Below the pieces are notes generated by a model. The model saw only the letters and a list, made by a program, of their open reading frames with translations, was not told the origin of the DNA and did no database searches. This document shows, piece after piece, positions 28,165-39,840 of a stretch of DNA of 64,000 bases. How positions within the stretch are numbered: the first letter of the stretch is position 1; every line of letters starts with the position of its first letter. Made by a program: the position numbers and the translations under genes. Location: assembly GCA_028023455.1 (NCBI GenBank), contig JAQFVV010000183.1, positions 1,610,001-1,674,000 on the forward strand. The letters run 5' to 3'. The stretch is from Epiperipatus broadwayi (taxonomy: Eukaryota; Onychophora; Udeonychophora; Euonychophora; Peripatidae).

Positions 28165-30830
28165 ACCATCATCATTATTTTCGATCATTACTGATCCACT
28201 TCAGAACGAAAGTCTTTCCATGTTCAATACAATTTGTCCGATCTGAAGCCTGTCTTCTCCATATCACTCCAGCACATTTTCTTATTTCACCCATACATCT
28301 CCCATGTGGTTTCATTCTAATGTTTTGAAATCCATTTTAAGATTTCAACTGTCCATCTATTATCATATCTTCTAGAAATATGTCCATCCCACCTCCACTT
28401 CAATCTTAATTTTTTCAATAATGGCAATATCTCCTGTTAATTCTTTCACCCATAGTATTTATTTTCAGTCTTTTTATTACTCCTAACAAATATCTCTGAA
28501 TAGATTGTTCAGTGGTTTGAAGTTTCTGTATTGTTCTTCTGTTAAGTATCCAAGTCTCAGATCAATAAGTAAGAAATGGTGACACATGTTTGTTAAAAAA
28601 ACCTTTTTTCAGCCATCCTTTTAATATTAAGTTATTTCTACCAAAATCACTCTACCCAAGTTTAATTCTATGATCAATTCCATTTATTATGTTTGCATCT
28701 GTAGTAATAATATGTTCAAGCTATTTGTAGTTATTAACTTTTTTTAACTTATCATGATCAATCTTTATTTTCATCTTTTGAGAAAATCCATTGAACATTA
28801 CTTCCGTTTTTTTTAACATTTATCTTCAGTCTTACTTTCTTACTTTCATCTGATAATTATTGCAACATTTCCTGAAGCATTGAAATATTATTTGCAAATA
28901 CAATTACATCATCTGAAAAATCTAGATAACTTAAATAATCTTTTATTGTTACTCCCTTAGCTTTCTTTTTGAAGCAACAAAATACTTAGACAAATGCTGT
29001 AAAAAGTTTTGGGGATATGAAGTAACCCTGCCATCCATCCTTCTCAGTGCCAATTTTCCTAGTACCATTATGTCATCTAATCATTGCTGTTCATTTTTAT
29101 AAATACTCTTCATGATGTGACAATAACCTGGATCTATACCTGATGGTACAATGCTTTAATCACTGAAGTAGTGCTTATAAAATCAAATGCCTTTTCATAA
29201 TCTACAAATCCAAAGGATAAAGGTATCTCATATTTATTGCACTTTTCTATAACTTCAATACTTGAAAATGATCCATAGTGTTAAAATTACTCTTAAATTT
29301 TGCTTGTTTTTTAGTTGGTTAAATACAAAGATGGGTGTAAATGACTGTTAAAAGATCAATATGTCTATAATTTTTAATATCCTCTTTGTCATCTTTTTCA
29401 AATATTAATACTATATTCATCCAATTATCCAGTATATTTTTATCATTTAGATATTTGGTAAATAACGTTTCCAAAAAAAATTCTATTTCTTCATCTGCTT
29501 CTTTTAGATTATAATTCCATCATTAACTGAAGCTTTTCCCTTCATAAATTTAATTGCATGTCTCACTTCTTCATTTACAATCATGGGAAATGCAGAAGAT
29601 AGAGTAATTGTAGGAAATCCTTTTTCTTGTTTTCTGTGTAATTCTTGATAGAACTTTTCTACATATTTTATGATGTCATCCCTCTTTCATCTTTTTTTGT
29701 TTTTGCAGAAATATATTTGCTACCAATGCCAAAATGTTGTTTTATACTTTTGAGACTTCTATTCTCTTCTATAACTTATAATTATATATATTTCATATCA
29801 TTATTAACTCATTTTTGTGCCATTTTACAAAATTCTAGTTTTTCAATCTTTCATAAAGCATTATTTTTATAGTATTTTCATATTAAACTTTTTGTCTTCA
29901 TAAATTGTCTTGTCTCAGTTGAATTTTATTGGTCAATTACTGCACTTTTGTACCAATTATCTTTGTTAGAGGGTTTAAAAGGGTACATGTTATCCTCCAT
30001 ATTGATTTCATTCAAATCTAAACCATGTTTAAAATCTATTAATATTTGAAAACAAGTAGCAAATTCTAGTTTAAATTTATTCAAATGTTTATAAATGTTA
30101 GGAATATCAATGGTGAATACTGGTTTTTTAAATAATTTGTGTCTCTATAGTTTTGCATTAATATATATCTTACATCACACTGCTCAATGGTCACTTCTTA
30201 TGTTGAATTTATTAAGAAAATTACAATCTTCAAATATTTATTTTCTGTTAGACAAAATAATCCAATTCTGCTATATCTTCATTTGGATGTTTTCATATCA
30301 AATTCAGTTTAGCATTTTTTTTCAAAGAATAAATTCCTAATATAAAGGGTTTTTTTTTTTTTTTTGCAAACTCCATAAGTCTACATCCTCTATCACTTCT
30401 ATCACCATAACCAAATTTTCCCATGACACTTATTTTTAATTTGTTTATTAATTCTTCTAACATTAAAGTCTTCCATAACAATTTTAAAATGTCGTTTGGT
30501 CTGATTTAAAGTGTTTTGTACATTCATATAAGAATCCTTTCCTTCATCATTAATGAGAACCTGTCGGTGCATAAACCTGAATTATCTGCATTTGATAATT
30601 ATTGTTAAATTGAATGACTAATATTAGCACTATGACTGATACAATCAATCTCCACATGTTGTTCTTCCTCTTTTACTCTTCCAATATTAATGCTTTGTAG
30701 TACAATACATGAACATCTTTTACATCAATTGTTTCTTCATCTTTTCTTTCTAGCATCACAAAGTCCAATAATGTTCCATTTAATATCAGACATTTCAATT
30801 TTTGCACTATTTCTGTACTTGAAAGTAATC
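28165..30830 (-). mobile_element. Near-full RTE-type LINE (minus strand), decayed
   Basis: Read in reverse, the element runs from the N-terminal endonuclease region (about 30780-30600, KWNIIGLCDARK then IGRVKEEEQHVE) through a degraded VMEDFNV at about 30490-30460 (family motif VMGDFNA), an YGDRSDRGCRLMEF block, a reverse transcriptase region with the F-S-D-D motif at about 28905-28920, and the 3' block ending near 28195. The tail is an ATC/GAT trinucleotide run. Stops and frameshifts are frequent throughout. It is the longest RTE copy here besides 11094-13815 and lies in the opposite orientation. Confidence 0.85.
30293..30481 (-). pseudogene. RTE endonuclease fragment (62 aa)
   Basis: A surviving open segment within the minus-strand LINE. 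Its KFGYGDRSDRGCRLMEFAKK block corresponds to the endonuclease region just after the GDFNA motif, which in intact relatives reads like G-Y-G-x-R-N-x-R-G. It is flanked by stops on both sides. It has no independent function. Confidence 0.6.
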
Positions 30831-30839
30831 TTCAGGTTT

Positions 30840-32495
30840 AAATAGCTAAATAAAAAAATCATCACCAAAAAGCTAATTGGGTCTGTAATCAGGAGTTTCT
30901 TAGCACTTTCTGCCTTCAGCTACCAACTACTATCTTGGCTGATGACATTTCAGCTCTTGGGAATAAGTGCCATTGTGAATATCTATTTTTAAAAAAGGTT
31001 ATTCTGCCTTTAAAAAAATATAAGTCCATGTTTCAATTAAGAGCTATCAGTCAATTGAGACAAAAGGCCGTAGTGTTTTTTTTTATCATAAACTTAAAAG
31101 TAAACTGCGGTAAGATCTCCACACTGGCTAATGCATGTCGGTGAGTAGTCTATCTATAATATACTTTATAAAAAATAGTATAGTAATAACAGCTGCAACC
31201 ACAGTAATATATAAAGTGGACAATAGAAATTCGCTTACATAGTTTCTTAAAGGCTTAAAATATAAATCAAAGAGTCTTCTTTCAATTAACAGCAAACTCC
31301 TTTCTGTAGCCATTTTATATATATTTGTGCGTGTGTGTGAAATGAATTAAAAATAGGCAAAATTCCACTTTCCAAATCATGGATAAAACAATTTCAAAGT
31401 ATATATGTTGAAACACCATTTTTACTTTTTTTTTTTTTAGTTAAATTTTTTATACTAGTAATTTCTGACAATATTTGCATAATTCACAATGTACGCATGC
31501 TCTCTATTAAAGATAAGTTAGCATAAATAGGCAGTAAGATATTACAAATACATAATAATTACTTGATCATTTTTGATGCCAATCTGCTATTATTTTTTAT
31601 CTTTTAACATAAACTGTTTTAGAATCTCAATATTTACAATTACTATTACATTATTAATATTATTAAGAAGGTCTAAATTCAGTTAAAATTTAGTTATTAA
31701 TAAGACTTAGAGGAAGCATGGATATAAAATGTAGTAATAACACAATAGAGAAACAGTAAAGAAGAAGGAAGTATTCATCAAGCTTGCTGGCTGCCTGGTG
31801 ATGATAGCTTACGTTGTAGACTCTAGTTAAGAACAATAGATACCCATTTTCCGATCATATGTTGGATGGTTAGCTGTATAACTATGGGAACGCTAACTGG
31901 AGATAAGGGGAATCCTAAGCTTCTTGAAAAAATTTTATTTGGTGTTGTATTCAAACCCCAGATCATAAGCATGGCAATTAAATAAACTATCATTGCACTG
32001 TGATTTCCTTTTATTAGGAGCAGTAATTCATTCTATTAATTCTATTCCAAAACTTTGTACTGTAAGATTAAAAAAATATATTGATTACATAATAGTGCCA
32101 TATTCATTTATCAATTGGATAATAGATAATTCTGAAGTAAAAGTATATAGAATGAATTACAGTCCCAAAACTAGATGTTGAAATCAAGCTAACAAAATCA
32201 GGTAGTGGTTTATTTTCTTTTATTACTATTCCATGCTCTCAGTTATGAAATCTAAGTTACAAGAAAACTACCTCTTGATAATTGTTAATTCTTTTGAATT
32301 GTTTTTGAGTTTCGGAAAGCTTATCCTCTAAGATGCAAACAAATTGCTTAATCCAGAGATCATGTGACATTTATGCCTTATAGTTGCAGGTTGAGCATAT
32401 CAATTTCACTCAATTAGCATATTTATTTTTGCCTATCTGAGACTTGTTTCAGGTATTATTGGCTTTCACTATAGCAAAGAACAAAGCTGAATCAA
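30840..32495. other. Spacer around the 61-aa ORF
   Basis: Apart from the possible small ORF at 31128-31313, no gene or repeat family is recognised. Confidence 0.4.
31128..31313 (-). CDS. Possible small single-pass membrane protein (61 aa)
   Basis: The frame opens with ATG in a good eukaryotic context (aaaATGG: A at -3, G at +4) and ends at a TAG. The N-terminal half is charged and amphipathic (ATERSLLLIERRLFDLYFKP, about residues 2-21). One clear hydrophobic segment, LLSTLYITVVAAVITILFF (about residues 30-48), is followed by a basic end (KYIIDRLL). Amino-acid use is more balanced than in the base-composition-driven frames around it, and it lies just past the 5' side of a dead LINE without belonging to it. 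I do not recognise the family. It may be a complete microprotein, a first exon (a GTAAGC lies inside the frame) or chance. Confidence 0.3.
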   Translation of the reverse strand: MATERSLLLIERRLFDLYFKPLRNYVSEFLLSTLYITVVAAVITILFFIKYIIDRLLTDMH

Positions 32496-32508
32496 CATTA
32501 AGGTAATT

Positions 32509-33013
32509 AAAACAGGCAACACTCACTATACATATTGCCAATCACAGCAAGCTAGAATAATCAATGGATGCCAGAAGGCTCGCACATAAAATCCCCATCT
32601 AGTGCCTACTCATCCAATATCCCCAGGCTATTTCTGGCTTGTGGCCTTCATCAGTGAGGAGCATTGGATCTGAGAGCATTGCATCTAGATCTTAGGATCA
32701 CCCTCTAGCATGCACCTTTTATCTCCACTTAACTACAAAACTATGAGTCTTAAACTGAAAACACCTTAATATTTTCAATCCAAGCTCATTAGCTTATATA
32801 GTCATATAGGTCTGATCTCAATTTAGTATCTATACATTTTAGTCTGGGGATATTGGATGAGTAGACACTAAATGGGGATTTTATGCACAAGCCTTCTGGC
32901 TTCCATTGATTACTCTAGCTTGCTGTGTGTGGCAATACGTATAGTGAGTTTTGCCTGTTTTAACAACAGTTATAAGCAAGCATAAGAAATGGTGATCATG
33001 TGATGCTTATTGG
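32509..33013 (+). mobile_element. Family A hairpin retroelement, long copy A2
   Basis: A 505-bp element flanked by perfect 13-bp direct repeats (32496-32508 and 33014-33026, cattaaggtaatt). The left arm, from 32510 (aaacaggcaac), pairs with the right arm ending in gttttgcctgtttt (about 32945-32962). Key paired blocks are caatggatgccagaaggct and agccttctggcttccattg. The centre (about 32650-32835) is unique within family A but shared with the units at 61.6-62.9 kb. About 50 nt of tail (aacaacagttataagcaagc to gatcatgtgatgc) extends beyond the right arm on one side only. No ORF is present. Confidence 0.8.
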
Positions 33014-33628
33014 CATTAAGGTAATTGTTATATTAATCAAACTTTCACCAATTCTTTCAGCTCTTCATTGCAACTAATAATTGATGTGAAATTCTTAAAT
33101 TAACATGTGTCTGTATATATCAGATTTGTTGTTTAGCTAGTATATATTTATTTATTTAATGCATTTTTAAATTTATAATAAACACTATTTTTAAAGTGAT
33201 TATAAAAAAAATTTTGACAGAAGAACAAGCAATTTACATATTTTTAAAGATAATAGTAATAATTAAATAGAAAAATAGAATAAAACATTTAATTAACTTA
33301 AATTTATTAACATTGCTATTAATTTTAAAATATCCAAAAGGCTTTTTTAATTTTTTAAAAAAAGTTTTAATAGTTTTAAATTTTATTTTCCATTTTTAAT
33401 GACGTGGTTTTGAAATCATTTAACATATATTTAAAGTGTGTTTATGTCTCTCGTTCGCCTTAAGAAAAATGCTTCTTATTTACTGGATTAGATTCACTTT
33501 CAATTTCCTAAAGGAATTGCATTGTTTACATTTTTAGAACATATATAATTTTACTGCACCGCCAATGCGTATTTTGTGGACTAAAATATAAATATATCAA
33601 TAAATAAATGTATTAAATTATTACTAAA

Positions 33629-34146
33629 ATTTAGAGGAGATTTGAACACAGATTTTTACGCTTTCTTCAGCTATCCACTCCATCTTATATAATCAATACA
33701 CATGATCACATACATGTGAAAAAGACTTCCAATATACATATTTGTGCTGAACCAACACTCATCAGTTGGTCCAAATCACCATCTCCAACACATATATACA
33801 ATTACTGTTCGGTTTATATTAAGATAGCAAATCTTCAAACTTTAATGAACAGGCTTCTACACCCTCCAACTCTTTAGCCAGTCATATCATTGAAAATTCA
33901 AGGGTGAAGTGTTCTGAAGAATTGGAGCTTGGAAAAAAGTAAAGCCTGTCCATAAAAATATGAATATTTTCAATCTTAATATAAGCTGAGCACTGATTAT
34001 ATACATATGTGTGTGTGGTAGATGATAATCTGGACTAACTGATGAATGCTAGTTCAGCATGAAGTATGTATGTGATCAAGTGTAGTTGTTATATAAGATG
34101 GAGTGAATAACTGAGAGAGCTTAAAAGTCTGTCTTCAAATCCCCTT
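33629..34146. mobile_element. Compact family B palindromic element
   Basis: A nested inverted repeat. The outer arms start ggagatttgaacacag at the left and end cttcaaatcccc at the right, with catcagttggtcc and its counterpart ggactaactgatga. The inner arms carry the atatt-aagcttgc/gctgagcactgat blocks. This is the uninterrupted reference copy for the split element at 21561-26740. No coding sequence. Confidence 0.8.
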
Positions 34147-34149
34147 TAT

Positions 34150-35170
34150 AATTGCATCTAAATTCCAGTATATACATTATACTTGTATTCAAATATTAAA
34201 ATGTAAAATAAAAATCTCTCCACCATTCTCCTCTGATAAGTTTACACTTAAAAAAATAAAATGCATAATACCGCTATATTTATATAAACCTTTTTTTAAA
34301 AACAAAAGCATAATTTAAAATTTATGTTTATACATGTTAATGAAGTAAATAATTAATTAATTGTTATATTATAGATACTAAAATAAACAGGGTTAAAAAG
34401 ATTTAAACAATGCAAACTATTATTATCGATAAACATTATATTCTGTTGCCCAAACTTTATGATGCAGAGAATTTAACGTATAACTAGTTCATCACATATA
34501 TAATGCACGGTTTTTAATTATTAAAAAAAATGTTCAATGCATGTTTATATATAGTGTTTAAACCTAATTGGAATAAAATTATTGTATTTTCAATATATAC
34601 ATATATATTTAATGTCGAAAAGTAATAGTGTGCTTTTGAACAGGTGTATCAATTATTTCACGGTCTGATTCATTTAGCAAGGTAACTTACCTGGCAACCA
34701 CATCTGCTGTCCTGTCAACAATTATCAGCTATACATTTTTTAAAAAAGGATAAAAGCTGCCATATGTTGCAGCGCGAATCAATTCAAGCAAAGACATCAA
34801 CCATCCTGCAGGCACCAAGAAAATATGTCTGTTAACATAAAGGTGTTCATTTATTTTCTAATTGAGTGATCAAACCTTGAGGCTTTATAAGATAAATGAT
34901 AATAAGAAACTAATACAAATATCTTAAATATAATTATAAAAATATTTATACATATCAAAAAAAAAAAAGAACGATGTACAGTTTTGATTTTTAATATGAT
35001 ATACACACACATATATATATATATTGGTTCAATCTTTTGTTTCTTTTTTTTTTGATAAACTTTACTATTTTACAATGCTGTAAAAGAAACCTTTGAATTT
35101 GTTTTTATGTATATAAATACGAAGTTGTATGTTATAACGCGTGTGTATGTGCATATATGCAAATATAAAT
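34150..35170. other. AT-rich spacer with a TATA-like stretch
   Basis: No gene is called. At about 34745-34800 a GC-richer patch follows ggataaaag (TATA-like): gctgccatatgttgcagcgcg, then an ATG at 34829 (MSVNIK and an AAG/GTG junction). A promoter with a tiny first exon is possible but unsupported. Confidence 0.35.
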
Positions 35171-35176
35171 ATGAAG

Positions 35177-35513
35177 AGATAGACGATACAAGTAATAAGA
35201 AGAGATCAAAAACGAAATACATGATTGAGAAAACAAACAGGTGCTACTGACATAATTGAAAGAATTAAGAGACTGAAGTGGAATTGGGCTGGACATTTTG
35301 CTAGAAGAAATGACAATAGATGGACAGTTGAAATCTCAAACAGTATTCTCAGAGACCTAGAAAGAGACCATATGTGAGATAGGCAAAATAAGGAAGTGTG
35401 CTGGATGATGTGTAAAAGAGATACTAGAGATAGGATAACATGAATTGAACTTGAAAAGACCTTTATCTTGCAGTGGATCGATAATGTTTGAAAATGGTGA
35501 TTAATGATGTGCA
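35177..35513 (+). mobile_element. RTE-type LINE 3' fragment
   Basis: In sense it shows the decayed blocks GVTDIIERIKRLKWNWAGHF, ARRNDNRWTVEI, the RPRKRPYVR segment, and the C-terminal ELEKTFILQWIDN. The ORF is broken by small deletions. It ends near a gatgatg tail. Truncated at the 5' end. Confidence 0.8.
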
Positions 35514-35884
35514 CATAAGTAATATAAACAATACTACACTTAGGGCTTTAAATTAAAATAAACGTTATCTCTTTATGAATGCAATATTTAAGCTTGTAAA
35601 ACAAATATTAACATTTTTGATTATATGTAAAAATTGTAATAATTATGGAATATTTGTCCAGTTTGGGTCTTATTGAAAAGTGGATATAACGAACTACATC
35701 TATCGATATGTCGGGGAGGGGTGCATCTTTAAGAATCAATAGTATTATGTAATCATTTTAAAAATAAAGAAGTTAATATTATATGAATTGTTATCTTTAT
35801 AAAACGAGCCAAGTTATAAAAAAAGAGGTAATATCAAAATTACATTTAATAATTTTAAAAAAATCTTTGAAAAGTCCATTTCAC

Positions 35885-36500
35885 GGTAAAAGTATTATCA
35901 ATATTTTCATCTATTATAAATCCACTTCAGGATGAACATGTTTTTATGTCTAATCCAGTTATTCTGAAACAATATAGATCGTCATCTACATTTCCAACTA
36001 TTATAAATCCACTTCAGGGTGAACATGACTTCAAGTTTAATCCAGTTTCTCTGAAACAATATAGATCATCATCTACATTTCCAACTATTATAAATCTACT
36101 TCAGGATGAACATGTCTTCAAGTCTAATCCAGTTTCTCTCAAGCAATGTAATATATCATCAACCTTTTCAATGATTATCGATTAACTTCAAGATGAAGAT
36201 GTTTCCACGTTTAATCCAATTTCTCTGATCCATAACCTCTTTTTCAAAATTGCACCTGAAAACTCCTTTATTTTAGCCATTCATGTAATATGTGATCTCT
36301 TTCTAAATTTTTTACAATCTTTTGAAAATCCGATTGAAACTTTAACTGTTCTTCTGTTATCACCCCTATGAGCAATATGACCTGGCTCTGTCAATGAAAT
36401 GAGTAATATCTGCTTGACCTCTTACCTATATTATTTTGTTTTGATCTCTTTTTGTTACTCCTGGTATTCCAGCTTCCTATATTCCATTGAGTGATCTTAA
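35885..36500 (-). mobile_element. RTE-type LINE 3' fragment with internal tandem array
   Basis: Read in reverse, 36500-36230 is the usual RTE C-terminal region (a TGV-x-D block, AGHIAHRG-like, KRFQSDF, KRDHILHEW). The terminal block that normally occurs once is then present as an 87-bp repeat at 35921, 36008, 36095 and 36182. Only the last part of the ORF is present, and it is broken. Confidence 0.75.
35921..36265. repeat. 87-bp tandem repeat, four copies
   Basis: The landmark ccacttcagg(a/g)tgaacatg recurs at 35921, 36008, 36095 and 36182, exactly 87 bp apart. Since 87 is divisible by three, a plus-strand open frame (35946-36185) runs through with a 29-residue period (SLKQYRSSSTFPTI blocks). 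The unit is the antisense of the RTE 3' end, so the frame is a by-product. Confidence 0.9.
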
Positions 36501-36778
36501 TTCTCTTCTATAGACATTTTAATGCTTATCATTATATGTGAGCATGGGTTTGGTCTGGTGTGTGCATGTATAAATGATGGGTTTTTTTTAGAAGTGAAAC
36601 TTCTTAAATGCATAAATAATCTGTGACTTTTTGCTTTGCATATGTTGTTGAATGGTCTGAATTATCTTCTATAGACATTTTAATGCCTACCATTATATGT
36701 GAATGTGTGTTTGGTATGGTGTGTGCATGCATAAATGATGGGGATTTTTTAGAAGTGGAACTTCTTAAATGCATAAAT
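36497..36778. repeat. 161-bp direct duplication
   Basis: Two copies of about 120 bp, starting near 36497 and 36658, share tcttctatagacattttaat through cttcttaaatgcataaat at a constant offset of 161 bp with a few differences. The copies are separated by about 40 bp. A 66-codon plus-strand frame lies over the second copy with no recognisable family. Confidence 0.85.
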
Positions 36779-37376
36779 ATGTGTCTTTTTTTTGTCAAAC
36801 TAGTTGTAATTATTTTTTTCTGATTATAAAGATTGAAATTAGAAAGGAATTGGTCTATTAGTTAGTTCAAAATAACAGCTACTTTATATAGTGAGAAGTT
36901 TTCTGTTATCATGGTTTAATTCAAACCATAATAACTAATCTGTTGATAATAATGCTTCTATCTTTCTAAAAAGTTTTTACTTGCCTTCTTTAATATATTT
37001 GTTGCTGGTCTTTCTTAAAATGAGACTGTATTAGGGTTTCTGTTTTTTCAAATGTTTATTATGGTAATAAATGCTTGTAGATGTTTGGCATTTAATAGGA
37101 AATAATTTTTTTTAATAACAGTGATTTTCCATGATTCTGGATATATGCCTTATTTTAAATTTAATTGGTTCAAGACATTTCATTTTATTAGACTCACTGC
37201 TATTTACCTTGGTTTAAATGTCTTCCAGCCACTTGCATACTGAATGACTTTTTTTTTCAAACTATTTTTTTGTTCAACATGATATATGTTATCACATGGT
37301 AATAGTGTGATAATAATTTGATACCTCATGAAATGACTACTGAAAAATTAGTCAAAAATCAAAATAACTTTTTAAA
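36779..37376. other. AT-rich spacer, nothing recognised
   Basis: No gene or family-level repeat supported. Confidence 0.45.
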
Positions 37377-37389
37377 ATGAATAAAAATA

Positions 37390-37624
37390 TTAAACAGGCA
37401 AAACTCTTCATACAGTAGTGCCACCCTGTGCTAACCAGATTAATCAATGGATGCCAGAAGGCTTGTGCATAAAATCCACATCTATTGCCTAGTCATCCAA
37501 TATTCCCAGACTAGTTTCTGGCATCCATTGATTATTCTGGTTGGCACAGGGTGGCACTACTGTATGGAGAGTTTTGCCTGTTTAATAACAGTTATGTGCT
37601 AGCGTAAGAGATGATGATATTGTG
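37390..37624 (+). mobile_element. Family A hairpin retroelement, copy A3
   Basis: A 235-bp palindromic element. Left arm from about 37392 (aaacaggcaaaactcttcat) and right arm ending near 37583 (gagagttttgcctgttt) pair over about 68 bp with few mismatches, including gtgccaccctgtgc and gcacagggtggcac. A one-sided tail (ttaataacagttatgtgct to gatattgtg) follows. Direct repeats of 13 bp flank it: 37377-37389 and 37625-37637 (atgaataaaaata against atgaatagaaata). Confidence 0.8.
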
Positions 37625-37639
37625 ATGAATAGAAATAAC

Positions 37640-38786
37640 TGAATGGTTTAATTGCTTGGGAGTACAAAAGAAGTTCATATTGAATTTACCAGAACTGGAA
37701 TAAATACAGGACATTAGTTCAAGAATTTGACACTCTGCCATAGCACTAAACTACACATAGCACAACAGCATTATGATGACCTACCATGCTAAAGAATCAA
37801 TTTTGAATAAATGGTGTTAACAATTGAGAAGTTTCTGAATTAACAAAAGTTAACAAAACTGCATCTAAGATTTTTTTATTGTTAAGACATTATAAGTTTC
37901 TTTAAATATGAATTTGTTTGTGAAAATATGACACTTAATGTAGATGGTTGCTATAATGGTTTGATTGATTATAATGAGACACATTGAAAGACTTTAAGAT
38001 TTTTATGCCGATCGTAAGAGTTTAACAGATAAAGGAAAAGACCTATAAGTTCACTAGGTGCAGAATCCCAATGCTTAACATGTGTAACCAGCAGAATCAA
38101 TATTGGGACAAATTTTCAAAGTCTTATAGATTACCAGAATAGTTCCATGACAAAATATTCAGATCAGATGAATCCACTTGATTGATATTTTAAGATGTTT
38201 AAAATCATGATTTCCAAATATCAGCAACACTCTGGTTGCTTAGTAACAAATCTGACTTTGAATAATTTTTCTTATAATTTAAACACAGATCTTTTTCATT
38301 ACCTTCTTTCTTAAGTGATTCAAATGTGCACTTTGAAAAGAAGGTGATAAAGATTAGTGTATAAATTATAAAAAATTAATTGAAATCAGATTTGTTACTA
38401 AACAGCCAGAATCCTGCTGTTATTTGGAAATCATGATTTTAAATGTTTAAAATATCAACCAAGTAAATCTTAAATAATAGCATAAATAATAACAATATGT
38501 AAAATTAAACAAAAGTACTTTTATAATCATCATTCAACATCATGTGATTAAAAGAGAGATTCTATCTCTATTCTTGTATATTTCGTTATTAACAAAGATA
38601 AACTTATATACATTGAAAGCTTCAAAAACAAGGAAATTCATTCAAGTCTTGATCCTTTGTAAAACATTTAGAGTGCTACATATCCAAATCCTGAGATAGA
38701 TTGGTTTTATCCTCTTAATTATATATGTATGAAAACTAAGAGAATAAACCGTTGAGCTATGTTTAATTATATATATATATATATAT
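37640..38786. other. AT-rich spacer
   Basis: No gene is recognised. The stretch 38170-38460 contains a loose inverted repeat around tttccaaatatcagcaac and gttatttggaaatcatgattt, perhaps an old fold-back remnant. A (TA)n run ends at 38788. Confidence 0.4.
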
Positions 38787-39139
38787 ATCATTAAAAACCA
38801 GTCAACATTTAGACAATTTTTTTTTCTTATGTGTCATAGCATCAGCTGGGAAGCGAACCTGCTAATCCAGGACAACTGCTTGTAAAGCAGCTGTCACTGA
38901 CCTCTCAACCACCAATGCTTGACAATTAATAACAATCAATAATTTCAGTGTTGTCAAGGGAACCTCATTTTAATATATATATATATATCAATAATTTCAA
39001 TTTCTGTGGTCTTGCAATCTTTAGTGTCTATATAAGTATATTAGATCATTAATAAAAATGGAATACCACTTTTATTGTTAAAAGATGGTTGCCTTGACAA
39101 CAGTTTGAAATTTTTGATTGTTATTGATATTGTTTGATA
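38787..39139. mobile_element. Inverted-repeat element E, invaded by a SINE
   Basis: The left end reads atcattaaaaaccagtcaac, as in the complete element at 57547-57707. The right side keeps gttgccttgacaacagtttg and attgttattgatattgttt but has a decayed terminal arm. A tRNA-derived SINE (38817-38912) sits right after the left arm. The stretch 38920-38975 carries an inverted piece of the same element (acaatcaataatttcagtgt). Confidence 0.7.
38817..38912 (-). repeat. tRNA-derived SINE
   Basis: On the minus strand a degenerate A box (tggttgagaggtcagtgac) is followed by a short stem-loop (gctgctttacaagcagttg), a B-box-like segment (caggttcgcttccc) and an A-tail (T-run on the plus strand at 38817-38826). 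The same layout occurs at 39742-39840 and 60177-60279. Flanking gacaat motifs may be a short TSD. Transcription would be by RNA polymerase III, and mobilisation would need a LINE. Confidence 0.75.
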
Positions 39140-39390
39140 CAATTTTTATCTAGTCTATCAGAATAAAGTCTTAATTTTTTTTCTTTTTTCCTTACGATTG
39201 AAATTCATGAATTCTTGTATAATAATGATTAACCAGAATCAAAAGTTTTAATCAATGCGTATTTGATTTTAAAGGCTATTGTAATATTATAAAAAGTATT
39301 ATACTAATAATTTTTTCTGACTATAAGATATTATTATCCTTTGTCATCTTGTCTTTAAATAAATCATTTTCTTATCCGTTTTTTTTTTAT

Positions 39391-39455
39391 CCCCCCGCCC
39401 GCCCCACAACCCCCCACCACCCCCCCCCCCCACTTCTCTCGCGCCCCCCCCCCCA
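39391..39455. repeat. C-rich low-complexity tract
   Basis: Long C runs broken by A and G, ending in an A run, in otherwise AT-rich DNA. Probably simple-sequence expansion. The opposite strand is G-rich and could form G-quadruplexes. Confidence 0.85.
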
Positions 39456-39741
39456 CAAAAAAAATATAGTACTATTGAAAAATTTAAGAAGCAGTTAAAA
39501 GGTTTAATAAACAGATGTAATTTAATAAATAAAGTTTTATTTGCATATAGATCTAATCAACTTGTTACTATTTCTTTGAATAACCTTTGTAAGTGACGTC
39601 ATACTTTAAAAATTGATTTCAGAGATCTAAATATACTATATTTAGAATACATTTACCTGCAGTAATTCAATTAACTTAGTAAAAGAGAAAAAAACATTAC
39701 TTGTCGATCTATTGAGTTGTTCTTATGTTCACAATTTCAAT

Positions 39742-39840
39742 TTTTTTTTTTTTAAGGGTCATAGCATCAGCCGGGACGCGAACCCGCAACCCGGGCAACT
39801 GCCTGCAAGTGCAAGGCAGTCGCGCTGACCTCTCGACCAA
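39742..39840 (-). repeat. tRNA-derived SINE, best-preserved copy
   Basis: The minus strand shows an A box (tggtcgagaggtcagcgcg), an anticodon-arm-like stem (actgcct pairing with aggcagt) and a strong B box (gcgggttcgcgtcccgg). After gctatgaccctt comes a 13-nt A-tail (T-run 39742-39754 on the plus strand). Its GC content is far above the surroundings and it contains several CpGs, suggesting recent arrival. Not a functional tRNA: no aminoacyl-stem match is visible and the anticodon loop is over-long. Confidence 0.85.

Noticed and set aside
35946-36185. A 79-residue repeat protein
   Set aside because: The 29-residue period is produced by the 87-bp tandem repeat of antisense LINE sequence. There is no sign of an independent gene.
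39742-39840. A functional tRNA gene
   Set aside because: It has promoter boxes but also an A-tail and an imperfect tRNA fold, and sister copies diverge in the middle. It is a SINE.
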